Source: Hydrogenophilales bacterium
Lineage (GTDB): Bacteria > Pseudomonadota > Gammaproteobacteria > Burkholderiales > Thiobacillaceae
Assembly: GCA_016719465.1 (NCBI GenBank)
Contig: JADJYY010000017.1
Location: forward strand, 1 to 64,000
Direction of reading: 5' to 3'
Length of the DNA: 64,000 nt
In this document: positions 18,158 to 29,246 of the stretch, piece by piece
How positions within the stretch are numbered: the first letter of the stretch is position 1
Layout: the number at the start of each line of letters is the position of its first letter
Translations under genes and position numbers: made by a program
Notes under the pieces: model-generated
Seen by the model: only the letters and a program-made list of their open reading frames with translations
Databases searched by the model: none
What the model was told of the DNA's origin: nothing

Positions 18158-18364
18158 GGCGGATCGCTGGACCCGACACAGGCCAGCCCTGCCACTCCTT
18201 GCCCGGTCGATCAACGGGGCGCGGGAAATGCCCTGTCGGCGGCCCCGCGTTGGCTATGATGAAGTTGCGGTTTTGCCCGCCGCGTTCCGCCGATGAGCGG
18301 TTTGACCGACGCCATCGGCCCCGATCCGAAGTTCCGTCACGTCAATTGTCGAGAAAGGAAGATC

Positions 18365-18565
18365 ATGTCCGTTGCGAAAACCATCGAGATCACCTCAACC
18401 TCCAAGAAAAGCTTTGATGACGCGATCAAGCAGGGGATCACCAAGGCGGGTGAATCCCTGAGCAACATCACCGGCGCCTGGGTGATGGATCAGAGCGTAG
18501 CGGTGAGCCGGGACAAGATCACCGAGTATGAGGTCAGGATGAGGCTGACCTTCGTGCTGAAGTAA
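18365..18565 (+). CDS. Dodecin family protein
   Basis: A 66-residue dodecin, which forms 12-subunit shells that store flavin. KTIEITSTSKKSFDDAIKQG, GAWVMDQSVAV (with the Trp that stacks on flavin) and YEVRMRLTFVLK span the whole fold. GAAAGGAAG lies before ATG 18365. The 207-bp gap upstream has no clear feature. Confidence 0.95.
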   Translation: MSVAKTIEITSTSKKSFDDAIKQGITKAGESLSNITGAWVMDQSVAVSRDKITEYEVRMRLTFVLK

Positions 18566-18697
18566 TCCGGCCTGCCGGGGGGGCGCCTCCCCACCCCCGG
18601 CCCTCGCCCGGACTTGCATTGACGGTCCTCTCGACGATGGGAGGAGGGTCGAATGTGTTCCGGTCATCGCCACGGATGGATCGAGAACAGGCTTCCC

Positions 18698-19162
18698 ATG
18701 AAAAAGCTGCTGGTCGTCGTTCTGCTGCTGGCCGCGCTGTTCGTCGCCGGCGTCCCCGTGGCCGCCTACCTGGCCGGCATGGACAACATGGACGACAGGC
18801 CGCCGCCGCCGGAGCGGATCACCTATCGGGAGTACCAGGCCATGGTGGTGTGGGATGAGCGCAAGGAGCTGCCGCCCATCGCGCTGCAGGCCATCACGCC
18901 CTGGCATTTCTATGCCCTGATCTGGTGTTCCCGGTACAACGACGACATCGAGGATTTCCTCACCTGCGGCGACCGCTACCCCGGCCTGCGGGCGGCCGCC
19001 TACGTGGCCAAGCGCCATCTCGACGACCACCTGAAGCAGCGCGGCCTGATCTGGCGCTACATGTCCCGGGCGGCGCTGACCATCTGGATTTCGCGCAACT
19101 GGACGGCGGAACAGCTGGTGCAGGAACTGATCCGGCTCAAGTCCCTGCCGCCGTCGGCCTGA
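18698..19162 (+). CDS. Hypothetical protein with N-terminal membrane anchor
   Basis: I do not recognise this 154-residue protein. The first 26 residues (MKKLLVVVLLLAALFVAGVP) form an uncleaved anchor or signal. The rest is helical and rich in Trp, Arg and Tyr (PWHFYALIWCSRYNDDIEDF, LIWRYMSRAALTIWISRNWT), with two Cys at residues 76 and 88 that could pair in the periplasm. It ends 24 bp from the end of prfB on the other strand. Confidence 0.55.
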   Translation: MKKLLVVVLLLAALFVAGVPVAAYLAGMDNMDDRPPPPERITYREYQAMVVWDERKELPPIALQAITPWHFYALIWCSRYNDDIEDFLTCGDRYPGLRAAAYVAKRHLDDHLKQRGLIWRYMSRAALTIWISRNWTAEQLVQELIRLKSLPPSA

Positions 19163-19186
19163 GCCACGCCGGCGGCGGAGGCGCCG

Positions 19187-20291
19187 TCAGACTCCCTGCT
19201 TGAGCGAAGCCTCGATGAAGCCGTCCAGGTCGCCGTCCAGCACGGCCTGGGTGTTGCCCACCTCGTAGTTGGTGCGCAGGTCCTTGATGCGCGACTGGTC
19301 CAGCACGTAGCTGCGGATCTGGTGGCCCCAGCCGATGTCGCTCTTGGAATCCTCCAGTTTCTGCTGCTCGGCCTGGCGCTTGCGCAGCTCGGCTTCATAC
19401 AGGCGCGCCTTCAGCATGGACATGGCCTCGGCCTTGTTCTTGTGCTGGGAGCGGTCGTTCTGGCACTGGACCACGATATTGGTGGGCACGTGGGTGATGC
19501 GCACCGCCGAATCGGTCTTGTTGATGTGCTGGCCGCCGGCGCCGCTGGCGCGGAAGGTGTCGATGCGCAGGTCGGCGGGGTTGATGTCGATCTCGATGGA
19601 GTCGTCCACCTCCGGGTAGACGAACACGCTGGCGAAGGAGGTGTGGCGGCGGGCGTTGGAGTCGTAGGGCGACTTGCGCACCAGGCGGTGCACGCCGGTC
19701 TCGGTGCGCAGGTAGCCGTAGGCGTACTCGCCGCTGATCTTGAGGGCGGCGGACTTGAGGCCGGCCACCTCGCCCTCGGATTCCTCCAGCACTTCCACCT
19801 TGAAGCCGCGCCGCTCGCCGTAGCGCACATACATGCGTTCCAGCATGCCGGCCCAGTCCTGGGCCTCGGTGCCGCCAGAGCCGGACTGGATGTCGACGAA
19901 GCAGTTGGCCGCATCCATCTCGCCGGAGAACATGCGGCGGAATTCCATGCCGGCCACCTGCTTTTCCAGCTCCGCCACGTCGGCTTCCACGGATTCCAGG
20001 GTGTCGTCGTCCTCTTCCATGCGGGCGAGTTCGAACAGCTCCCGGTGGTCGGCCAGGCCCTGGCCGATCCCGTCCAGGTTGAGGACCACGCCTTCCAGTT
20101 CCTTGCGCTCCCGGCCCAGGTCCTGGGCGCGCTTGGCGTCGTTCCAGACGGTGGGGTCTTCCAGCAGGCCTACGACTTCCTGCAAACGGTCACGCTTGCC
20201 AGGGTAGTCAAAGATACCCCCGTAGTTCATCGGCGCGGCGCGCCAGGTCGTTCAGGGTGGTCTCGATGAGGTTGAGGCGTTCGGCTTCCAC
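19187..20291 (-). CDS. prfB: Peptide chain release factor 2, programmed +1 frameshift
   Basis: RF2 releases the peptide at UGA and UAA. The GGQ motif sits in RASGAGGQHINKTDSAVRI and the SPF-type codon-reading region in KSPYDSNARRHTSFAS. A short first frame begins at GTG 20291 (MEAERLNLIETTLNDLARRA DELRGYL), stops at UGA 20210-20208, and resumes in +1 as DYPGKRDRLQEVV. About 367 residues after the shift, as expected. The downstream frame alone would give a false start MNYGGIF. Confidence 0.96.
20208..20222 (-). promoter_or_regulatory. RF2 autoregulatory frameshift site
   Basis: The minus strand reads CGG GGG TAT CTT TGA C: an internal Shine-Dalgarno-like GGGGG, the slippery CTT, and an in-frame UGA followed by C. 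This is the classic prfB site; low RF2 favours the shift. Confidence 0.95.
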
Positions 20292-20322
20292 GGCGGTGAT
20301 CCAGGCTATCGGAAAGGCGCGG

Positions 20323-20328
20323 ATTATA
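20323..20328 (-). promoter_or_regulatory. Possible prfB -10 box
   Basis: A perfect TATAAT lies on the minus strand 31 bp before the prfB GTG. No convincing -35 box is seen 16-18 bp upstream. Confidence 0.4.
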
Positions 20329-20390
20329 CCCGGCGGCAAGCCGCTCGCCCCGACCCGGAGAGACGGGATCGGGGCTGGCGGCGGCCGGGT

Positions 20391-20759
20391 TTACTCCACC
20401 CGCACCTCGATGCGGCGGGGCTGGGCGTGCTCGGCCTTGGGAATGCGCAGCTTGAGCACGCCGTGGGCGAACTCGGCGGCGACCTTGTCGGTATCCAGTT
20501 CCTTGGACAGGGTGAACACGCGCCGGTAGCGGGGCAGGCTCACCTCGGCGTGGGTGGATTCCATGCCCTCCGGCATGTCCAGGGCCACTTCGCCCTCGAT
20601 GGTCAGGGTGTCGGCCTCCACGTGCAGGCTGAGCTTGTCCTTGGGCACGCCGGGCAGGTCGGCGTAGAGGGTGATGCCGGCGGTGTCCTCGATGACGTCC
20701 ACGGGGGGCATCAGGGTGGGTTCGTTGCGGGCGGATTCCGTGGCGGTTTTCTCGGTCAT
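20391..20759 (-). CDS. Hsp20/alpha-crystallin small heat shock protein
   Basis: A 122-residue holdase that binds unfolding proteins. The alpha-crystallin domain runs from PPVDVIEDTAGITLYADLPG to FAHGVLKLRIPKAE, with GVLKLRIPK the conserved end motif. It lies 10 bp after the other Hsp20 gene, so both should share the heat-shock promoter upstream. Confidence 0.93.
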   Translation of the reverse strand: MTEKTATESARNEPTLMPPVDVIEDTAGITLYADLPGVPKDKLSLHVEADTLTIEGEVALDMPEGMESTHAEVSLPRYRRVFTLSKELDTDKVAAEFAHGVLKLRIPKAEHAQPRRIEVRVE

Positions 20760-20769
20760 GGTCGTCTCC

Positions 20770-21210
20770 TCAATCGATGCTGATGCGGCGCGGCTGGGCG
20801 GCCTGGCGGCGCTGGATGCTGATGTGCAGCACGCCGTCGCGGTACTTGGCGTTCACCGCGTTGGGGTCCACGTCGTCGGGCAGGGAGACCACCCGGCGGA
20901 AGCGGCCGGCGAAGCGTTCGTCGATGTGCACGGTGGCCTTCTCGTCCTTGCCGGGCAGTTGGGGCTTGCGCTCGCCGGCGATGGTGAGCACGCCCTTTTC
21001 CATCTGCGCGTCGATGCTGGTCGGATCGATGCCGGGGGCGAAGGCGTAGATCTCCACCGAACTGGCGGTGCCGCCCACGTTCATGGCCGGGAAGCCGCCC
21101 CGGGCAAAGCCCCGGATGCTGGGAGAGAGTTCGTAGGACTCCCGCATCTCGCGCTGCAGGCGGTCCAGTTCCGCGAACAGGTCGCGGGGAAACAGGGAGC
21201 GGTACATCAT
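20770..21210 (-). CDS. Hsp20/alpha-crystallin small heat shock protein
   Basis: A 146-residue small heat shock protein: FPRDLFAELDRLQREM at the N-terminus, PGIDPTSIDAQMEKGVLTIA in the crystallin domain, and KYRDGVLHISIQRR at the end. GAGG lies 6 bp before the first of two ATGs (21210, 21207). It is first in a two-gene operon and divergent from cbpA. Confidence 0.93.
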   Translation of the reverse strand: MMYRSLFPRDLFAELDRLQREMRESYELSPSIRGFARGGFPAMNVGGTASSVEIYAFAPGIDPTSIDAQMEKGVLTIAGERKPQLPGKDEKATVHIDERFAGRFRRVVSLPDDVDPNAVNAKYRDGVLHISIQRRQAAQPRRISID

Positions 21211-21266
21211 GGTGATCCTCCATTTCGGATAACGGCGAGCGCCGAACGCCGGCGCTCCTGTGCCCG

Positions 21267-21294
21267 ATTTAGGGATTTTTTCACCGTCTTCAAG
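21267..21294 (-). promoter_or_regulatory. Heat-shock (sigma32) promoter for the hsp20 pair
   Basis: On the minus strand CTTGAAG, 13 bp, CCCTAAAT resemble the sigma32 boxes CTTGAAA and CCCCATNT. It lies about 57 bp before the first hsp20 ATG. The same -35 motif and spacing occur before dnaK. Confidence 0.65.
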
Positions 21295-21371
21295 GGGCTT
21301 GATGATCGCGTGATCGGCCTTCATTTAGTTATGCTGAATCGTGACCCGAGAAATTCGAGAAGGGGAACTCC

Positions 21372-22325
21372 ATGCAATTCAAGGACTACTACCAGACCCT
21401 GGGGGTGGCCCGCGACGCGACGGCGGAGGAGATCAAGAAGGCCTTCCGCAAGCTCGCGCGCAAGTACCACCCGGACGTCTCCAAGGAGGCGGATGCCGAG
21501 TTGCGCATGAAGGAGGTCAACGAGGCCCACGCCGTGCTTTCGGACCCGGAGAAGCGCGCCGCCTACGACCAGTTGGGCGCGAGCTTCCGGCCCGGCCAGG
21601 ATTTCCGGCCGCCGCCGGACTGGGATGCGGGCTTCGAATTCTCCGGCGGCGGCTTCGCGCCGGGGGAAGCCGCCGACTTCAGCGACTTCTTCGCCGAACT
21701 GTTCGGCCGCATGGGCGGCGGCCATCCCCACGGCGGCCAGCACGGCGGACATTTCCAGGCCCGGGGCGAGGACCACCACGCCAAGGTGCTGCTGGACCTG
21801 GAGGATGCGTTCCACGGCGCCACGCGCCAGGTTTCCCTGCGGGTGCCCCAGGTGGACGCCCAGGGACGGGTGCAATTGCTGACCCGCACTCTCAACGTGA
21901 AGATTCCCAAGGGCGTGCGCGAGGGCCAGGTGATCCGCCTGGCCGGGCAGGGGGCGCCGGGCATGGGGGGCGCCGCCGCCGGCGACCTGTTGCTGGAGGT
22001 CCATTTCCGCCCCCACCCGCGCTTGCGCGCGGAGGGGCGCGACCTGCGTCTCGACCTGCCGGTGGCGCCATGGGAAGCGGCCCTGGGCGCCGTGGTCGCG
22101 GTGGATCTGCCGGAAGGCGGCGTCAAGGTGCGCATTCCGGAGGGCGCCCGGAGCGGCCGGCAACTGCGCGTGCGCGGCAAGGGCATCCCCGGCGATCCGC
22201 CCGGCGACCTGCTGCTGGACATCCAGGTGGTCCTGCCGCCCGCCGATACCCCGAAGGCGCGGGAACTGTACGAAACCATGGCGCGGGAACTGGCCTTCGA
22301 CCCGCGCCGCGAAGGGAGGGCCTGA
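21372..22325 (+). CDS. cbpA: DnaJ-class co-chaperone CbpA
   Basis: A 317-residue J-protein without the zinc-finger domain. The J domain has KLARKYHPDVSKEA (HPD motif); a Gly/Phe-rich linker (FEFSGGGFAPGEAADFSDFF) leads to two C-terminal beta domains (VLLDLEDAFHGATRQVSL, GEGVREGQ-like KGVREGQVIRLAGQG). It stimulates DnaK ATP hydrolysis. cbpM follows 3 bp downstream. Confidence 0.95.
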   Translation: MQFKDYYQTLGVARDATAEEIKKAFRKLARKYHPDVSKEADAELRMKEVNEAHAVLSDPEKRAAYDQLGASFRPGQDFRPPPDWDAGFEFSGGGFAPGEAADFSDFFAELFGRMGGGHPHGGQHGGHFQARGEDHHAKVLLDLEDAFHGATRQVSLRVPQVDAQGRVQLLTRTLNVKIPKGVREGQVIRLAGQGAPGMGGAAAGDLLLEVHFRPHPRLRAEGRDLRLDLPVAPWEAALGAVVAVDLPEGGVKVRIPEGARSGRQLRVRGKGIPGDPPGDLLLDIQVVLPPADTPKARELYETMARELAFDPRREGRA

Positions 22326-22328
22326 GCC

Positions 22329-22640
22329 ATGCGCGATGACCATGACATCCTGATCGGCAGCCTGATGGAGGATTCCTGGCTGACCCTGGAACAGGTGGCC
22401 GCCGCCTGCGTGGTGGAGCCCGACTGGCTGCTGCGCCACATCGAGGAGGGCCTGTTCCCCCATGCCGAGAGCGTGGCCGGCATCTGGCGCTTCTCCGGCG
22501 TCAGCCTGCTGCGGGCCCGGCGCATGCGCCAGCTGGAACGGGACTTCGACGCGGTGCCGGAACTCGCGGCGCTGGTGGCCGATCTGCTGGAGGAAATGGA
22601 CGACCTGCGCGCGCGGCTACGTGGCGCGGGACTGGTTTGA
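22329..22640 (+). CDS. cbpM: Chaperone modulator CbpM
   Basis: A 103-residue MerR-like helical protein: LTLEQVAAACVVEPDWLLRH and VAGIWRFSGVSLLRARRMRQ. CbpM binds the J domain of CbpA and inhibits it. Its place directly after cbpA confirms the call. Confidence 0.9.
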   Translation: MRDDHDILIGSLMEDSWLTLEQVAAACVVEPDWLLRHIEEGLFPHAESVAGIWRFSGVSLLRARRMRQLERDFDAVPELAALVADLLEEMDDLRARLRGAGLV

Positions 22641-22665
22641 AATAAGGAAAACCGCCGAGGAAAAC

Positions 22666-24096
<1,431 letters not shown>

Positions 24097-24118
24097 TCGA
24101 GAGAAATGAACCATGGCG

Positions 24119-24206
24119 CCTCCCTCCCCACCCCATCCCTCCCCGCAAGCGGGGAGGGCGCGAACACCTCCCCCGCTCGCGGGGGAGGTCGGGAGGGGGA
24201 GGGCGG
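24119..24206. repeat. Double CTCCCCGC palindrome between two HtrA genes
   Basis: Two hairpin units lie head to tail: CCCTCCCCGC/GCGGGGAGGG (24136-24159) and CACCTCCCCCGC/GCGGGGGAGGT, with further C/G blocks on both sides. They fill much of the 200-bp gap and belong to the family found inside hsdR and others. Confidence 0.75.
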
Positions 24207-24296
24207 TGGCTTCGGTCCGCCATAGAGCAGAACCCGATAGTCTTTGACCATCCCTCATTCCCGACAAACCCGCCACACGGCATTCAAGGAACCATC

Positions 24297-25418
<1,122 letters not shown>

Positions 25419-25547
25419 GGTCGCCTTATCGGGCAGCGGGAGAGACGGGTGGCCTGCGACAAAATGCCGCACAGCCGGGGTTCGGCCAAGAATTAGCATC
25501 GCCTTATGTTCCCGGTCGATCCGGGGGATTGATTCCTGGCGGTACCC

Positions 25548-25907
25548 ATGGCGGTGTTCAACAAGTGGCGTGGTTCTACCCTGGCGGCGGGGGCGCTGGG
25601 CATGGGGCTGGGGGCCCTGCTCCTGGTGCTCCTGGATAGCGGTCGACTGGCGGCGCTCCGTTCGGCCGACAGGCAACCCGGCCTGGCTCTCGCCAAGGCC
25701 CTGCAACTCACCGACCCGGCCCTGTTCACCGAGGCGCGCTATGCCCGGCACCTGAGCCAGGCGGATCGCCACGCGGCCTTTCAGGACCACCCCCTGGCCC
25801 TGGAGCATTTCCCCGCCGGCTCCATGGTGCCGCCGCCGATCAGCGCGCCTCAAGTCAACGGTCCTCAAGCCACCACGCCTCAAGCCGACCATGAACGCCT
25901 GGATTGA
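25548..25907 (+). CDS. Hypothetical membrane-anchored protein, first gene of the NosL/ABC cluster
   Basis: I do not recognise this 119-residue protein. One hydrophobic helix (GALGMGLGALLLVLLDSG) is followed by a short, probably periplasmic tail with FTEARYARHLSQADRHAAFQ and EHFPAGSMVPPP. It overlaps the permease gene by 17 bp, so it belongs to that operon. Confidence 0.6.
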   Translation: MAVFNKWRGSTLAAGALGMGLGALLLVLLDSGRLAALRSADRQPGLALAKALQLTDPALFTEARYARHLSQADRHAAFQDHPLALEHFPAGSMVPPPISAPQVNGPQATTPQADHERLD

Positions 25908-27027
25908 ACGGCAACGGGGCCTGATCGACTTCACCGTCGCCAACCTGGCGCGGCGCAAGGGGCGCAATCTGGGCCTGTTCCTGGCCTATGCCCTGCTGGT
26001 CTTCCTGCTCGCGTCGGTGGTCCTGTTTGGCGACGGGCTGCGCCGGGAGGCGCGCCTGCTGCTCGCCGACGCCCCGGAACTGGTGGTGCAGCGGCTCACC
26101 GCCGGCCGCCACGATCTGGCGCCGGAGGCATGGCTGGAGCAGCTTCGCGGTCTGCGCGGCGTTGGCGCGGTTTCCGGGCGGCTGTGGGGTTACCACTTCG
26201 ATCCCACGGTGGCCGCCAATCTCACCGTGCAGGTGCCCGCCATCGATCCCCCCCCGCCGGGGCGCGTCCTGCTGGGCGCGGCGCTGGCCCGCGCCAGGGG
26301 CCTGGCAGCCGGCGATGTGCTGTCCCTGCGCGATCACGCCGGAAAGCCTTATGCCTTTACCGTCGGAGGCATGCTGGATGCCCGCTCCGAACTGGTTTCC
26401 GCCGACCTGATGCTGGTCAACGAAGCCGATTTCCGCGCCTTCTTCGGCATCGAGCCCGGCCGTTACACCGACCTGACCCTGGCCGTGGCCAACCCGAGGG
26501 AAGTGCGCAAGGTGGCGGAAAAGGTGCTGGCGCGCCTGCCCGCCGCCCGGGTGCTGACCCGGGAGGAAACGCGGCGCACCTACGAAGCGGTCTTCAACTG
26601 GCGCCAGGGCCTGCTGCTCACCTTCCTCGCCACCGTCCTGGCGGCCTTCGCCCTGCTGGCCTGGGACAAGGCTTCCGGCCTTTCCGCCGAGGAGCGGCGG
26701 GAGATCGGCATCCTCAAGGCGGTGGGCTGGGATACCGGCGACGTGCTCAAGATGAAGCTGTGGGAAGGCGCCTTGCTGTCGATCACGGCCTTCCTGGCGG
26801 GCTACGTGCTGGCCTGGCTGCATGTGTTCTACTGGGGCGCGCCCCTGTTCGCGCCAGTGCTCAAGGGCTGGTCGGTGCTCTACCCGAGTTTCGCCCTGGC
26901 GCCCCGGGTGGACCTGGAGCAACTGGCCACCCTGGCATTCCTGACCGTGCTGCCCTATGTCGCCGCCACCGTGGTGCCGGTCTGGCGCGCGGCGACCCTG
27001 GACCCCGACGAGGTAATCCGAGAATGA
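25891..27027 (+). CDS. ABC transporter permease, FtsX/MacB type
   Basis: A 378-residue permease with one N-terminal helix (LGLFLAYALLVFLLASVVLF), a large periplasmic domain (residues about 50-240) and three C-terminal helices (LLTFLATVLAAFALLAW; LSITAFLAGYVLAWLHVFYW; TLAFLTVLPYVAATVVPVWR). RREIGILKAVGWDTGDVLKM is the cytoplasmic coupling loop. This LolE/MacB layout usually moves lipoproteins or other envelope substrates rather than importing solutes. The stop overlaps the ATPase start. Confidence 0.85.
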   Translation: MNAWIERQRGLIDFTVANLARRKGRNLGLFLAYALLVFLLASVVLFGDGLRREARLLLADAPELVVQRLTAGRHDLAPEAWLEQLRGLRGVGAVSGRLWGYHFDPTVAANLTVQVPAIDPPPPGRVLLGAALARARGLAAGDVLSLRDHAGKPYAFTVGGMLDARSELVSADLMLVNEADFRAFFGIEPGRYTDLTLAVANPREVRKVAEKVLARLPAARVLTREETRRTYEAVFNWRQGLLLTFLATVLAAFALLAWDKASGLSAEERREIGILKAVGWDTGDVLKMKLWEGALLSITAFLAGYVLAWLHVFYWGAPLFAPVLKGWSVLYPSFALAPRVDLEQLATLAFLTVLPYVAATVVPVWRAATLDPDEVIRE

Positions 27028-27731
27028 TCGAGCTCCTCGCCGTCAGCAAGGTTTACAACGCCGGCCAGCCCAACGAGTTCAGCGCCGTCCGGGCGGTCGA
27101 CCTGGTCATCGAACCCGGCCGGGTGACCGCCCTGAGCGGGCCCAGCGGTTCCGGCAAGACCACGCTGCTGTCCCTGATCGGCGGCCTCACCCGGCCCAGC
27201 GCCGGGCGGGTGCGCCTGAACGGCCGCGACATTTCCGCCCTGTCGGAGCGCTTCCTCACCGAACTGCGCCGCGCCAGCTTCGGCTTCGTGTTCCAGCAAT
27301 TCCAGTTGATCCGGGGGCTTTCCGTGCTGGAAAACGTCATGCTGCCGGCGCTGCCGACGGGCCGACCCCATCGTCTGACGCGGGCCCGGGCCCTCGATCT
27401 GCTGGCGCATCTGGGCCTGGCGGCGCGGGCCGATACCCGGGCCCAGTGGTTGTCCGGCGGCGAGGCCCAGCGGGTGGCCATCGCCCGCGCCCTGATCAAC
27501 GATCCCGGGGTCATCATCGCCGACGAGCCGACTTCCCACCTGGACAGCGCACTGTCACGGCAGATCCTGGCCATACTCGGCGAACTGCGCGGGCAGGGGC
27601 GTACCCTCATCCTATCCAGCCACGATCCCCTCGTTTTCGAATCCGGCCTGGTGGAGCGGATCGTGGAGGTCCGGGACGGACGGGTGGTGGGGGCGGAAAG
27701 TGAAAAGGAAAAAATGAAGGATGGCGCGTGA
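27024..27731 (+). CDS. ABC transporter ATP-binding protein, LolD/MacB type
   Basis: A 235-residue ATPase with Walker A GPSGSGKTTLL, the Q-loop in VFQQFQLIRGLSVLENV, signature LSGGEAQRVAIARAL, Walker B VIIADEPTSHLD and H-loop LILSSHD. It overlaps the permease (ATGA) and the next membrane gene (GTGATC), so subunits should be made together. Confidence 0.92.
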   Translation: MIELLAVSKVYNAGQPNEFSAVRAVDLVIEPGRVTALSGPSGSGKTTLLSLIGGLTRPSAGRVRLNGRDISALSERFLTELRRASFGFVFQQFQLIRGLSVLENVMLPALPTGRPHRLTRARALDLLAHLGLAARADTRAQWLSGGEAQRVAIARALINDPGVIIADEPTSHLDSALSRQILAILGELRGQGRTLILSSHDPLVFESGLVERIVEVRDGRVVGAESEKEKMKDGA

Positions 27732-28720
27732 TCTTCCAGCCCGCCGCCCTCGCCCTGCTGTTCGCCGCCAGCCTCAATGCCCTGCTGCTGGGCGGGGCCG
27801 GCGTCTTCGCCCTCCACCTGTTGCGGTACTGGAATCCGGCCAGCGGCGGCGAGCGGCAGATCGCCCTGGAGCGGCGCACCTGGCTGGTCTCCACCCTGGT
27901 GGGGCTGGCTCTGCTGGTCAGCCTGCCGGCCCTGGCCCTGTTCGCGCGGACCGCCGATGCCATGGCCCCCTTCTTCACCGGCGCCATGTGCGCCGTGGGC
28001 AGCCTGCAGGCCAACGCCTGGGGCCTGCCCGCCCTGCTGGCGCAACTGCTCCTGTTCTTCCTGGCGGCCGCCTGGCTGATCATCAACCATCTCGACCAGT
28101 TGGGCTGGGATACGCCGCTGATCCGGCGCAAATACCTGCTGCTGCTGATCTTGGCGCCCCTGGCCGTGATTCAGGCCGGGCTGCTCTGGCTGTACTTTCT
28201 GAACCTGAATCCGGAGGTGATCACCTCCTGCTGCGGCAGCCTGTTCGGGCCGGAGTCGGGCGGGGTGGCCTCCGACCTGGCGGCGCTGCCGGTGGACGGG
28301 TCCAGGCCCCTGTTCTTCGCGGCATTGCTGGCGACCCTGGCCACGGGCGGGTTCTTCCTGGCCACGGGCCGTCTCGGCACCCTGTTCGGCGTGCTGTCCG
28401 GCATCCAGTTCCTGGTGGCGATCGCCGCCGTGGTGGCCTTCATCGCCCCCTACATCTACGAGCAGCCCAATCACCATTGCCCCTTCTGCCTGCTGCAGGC
28501 GGAACATGGCTACGCGGGCTGGCTGCTGTACCCGCCCCTGTTTCTGGGCACGGCGGCCGGCATCGGCGTCGGCCTGGCCACCTCGGCGCGTGGCAAGGAA
28601 AGCCTGGCGGAGACCGCGCCGCGCGTGGCGCGGGGCTTGGCGCGGCTGGCGCTGGCCGGTCTGGGTGGTTTCGGCCTGGCGGCGGTGGTTTACATCGCCC
28701 GTTCCAACTTGGTGCTGTGA
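27728..28720 (+). CDS. Polytopic membrane protein with CC and CPFC motifs, unknown
   Basis: A 330-residue protein with about eight membrane helices, starting at GTG 27728. Cysteine motifs in two loops stand out: NPEVITSCCGSLFG and NHHCPFCLLQAEHGY. CxxC and His nearby suggest disulfide exchange or metal binding at the membrane. I know no named family with certainty. The neighbours (ABC pair, TlpA, TauE-like, NosL) support a redox or copper-handling role. Confidence 0.6.
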   Translation: MIFQPAALALLFAASLNALLLGGAGVFALHLLRYWNPASGGERQIALERRTWLVSTLVGLALLVSLPALALFARTADAMAPFFTGAMCAVGSLQANAWGLPALLAQLLLFFLAAAWLIINHLDQLGWDTPLIRRKYLLLLILAPLAVIQAGLLWLYFLNLNPEVITSCCGSLFGPESGGVASDLAALPVDGSRPLFFAALLATLATGGFFLATGRLGTLFGVLSGIQFLVAIAAVVAFIAPYIYEQPNHHCPFCLLQAEHGYAGWLLYPPLFLGTAAGIGVGLATSARGKESLAETAPRVARGLARLALAGLGGFGLAAVVYIARSNLVL

Positions 28721-28727
28721 GGTGACC

Positions 28728-29246
28728 ATGGCCATTCCGGAAACGGTCCTGGGGTTCTCTGGCGGTGGGGTGAATGGGTGTGGCGGCGTGGCGCCGGCGC
28801 GGCGACCGGCGGTCCCCACCGAAAACGGCCAGCCCGCCCCGGCGTTCCAGGCCGAGACCCTGGCCGGCGCGCGGCTGGACGTGCCCGCCGATTACGCCGG
28901 CAAGGTGCTGGCCGTGCGTTTCTGGGCCGACTGGTGCCCCTATTGCCGCCAGGAGATGGCCGAGTTGCAGCCCCTCTATGGGCGCCTGCGCGGGCGCGGC
29001 CTGGAAATCCTGGCGGTGAACGTGGCCCAGGATCGGGATACGGTGAGCCGCTTCGTCACGCCCCTGGGCATCGGCTATCCGGTCCTGCTCGATCCGGAAG
29101 GGGTGGTCGCGCGCGGTTATGGGGTCAAGGCCTTGCCGGTGACCTGGCTGGTGGACCGGCGCGGCGTGGTGCGCGGCAAGATCGTCGGCGAGGCCACGCC
29201 GGAAGTGTTCGCGGCGAAGGTGACGGAGTTGCTGGATGAACGCTGA
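28728..29246 (+). CDS. TlpA-family thioredoxin
   Basis: A thioredoxin-fold protein with redox motif FWADWCPYCRQEMAEL and cis-Pro loop KALPVTWLVDRRG. TlpA-like proteins reduce disulfides in the periplasm, often for cytochrome c or copper-centre assembly. The first 40 residues (MAIPETVLGFSGGG) are not a proper signal peptide; an indel may hide one. It overlaps the TauE-like gene by 11 bp. Confidence 0.88.
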   Translation: MAIPETVLGFSGGGVNGCGGVAPARRPAVPTENGQPAPAFQAETLAGARLDVPADYAGKVLAVRFWADWCPYCRQEMAELQPLYGRLRGRGLEILAVNVAQDRDTVSRFVTPLGIGYPVLLDPEGVVARGYGVKALPVTWLVDRRGVVRGKIVGEATPEVFAAKVTELLDER

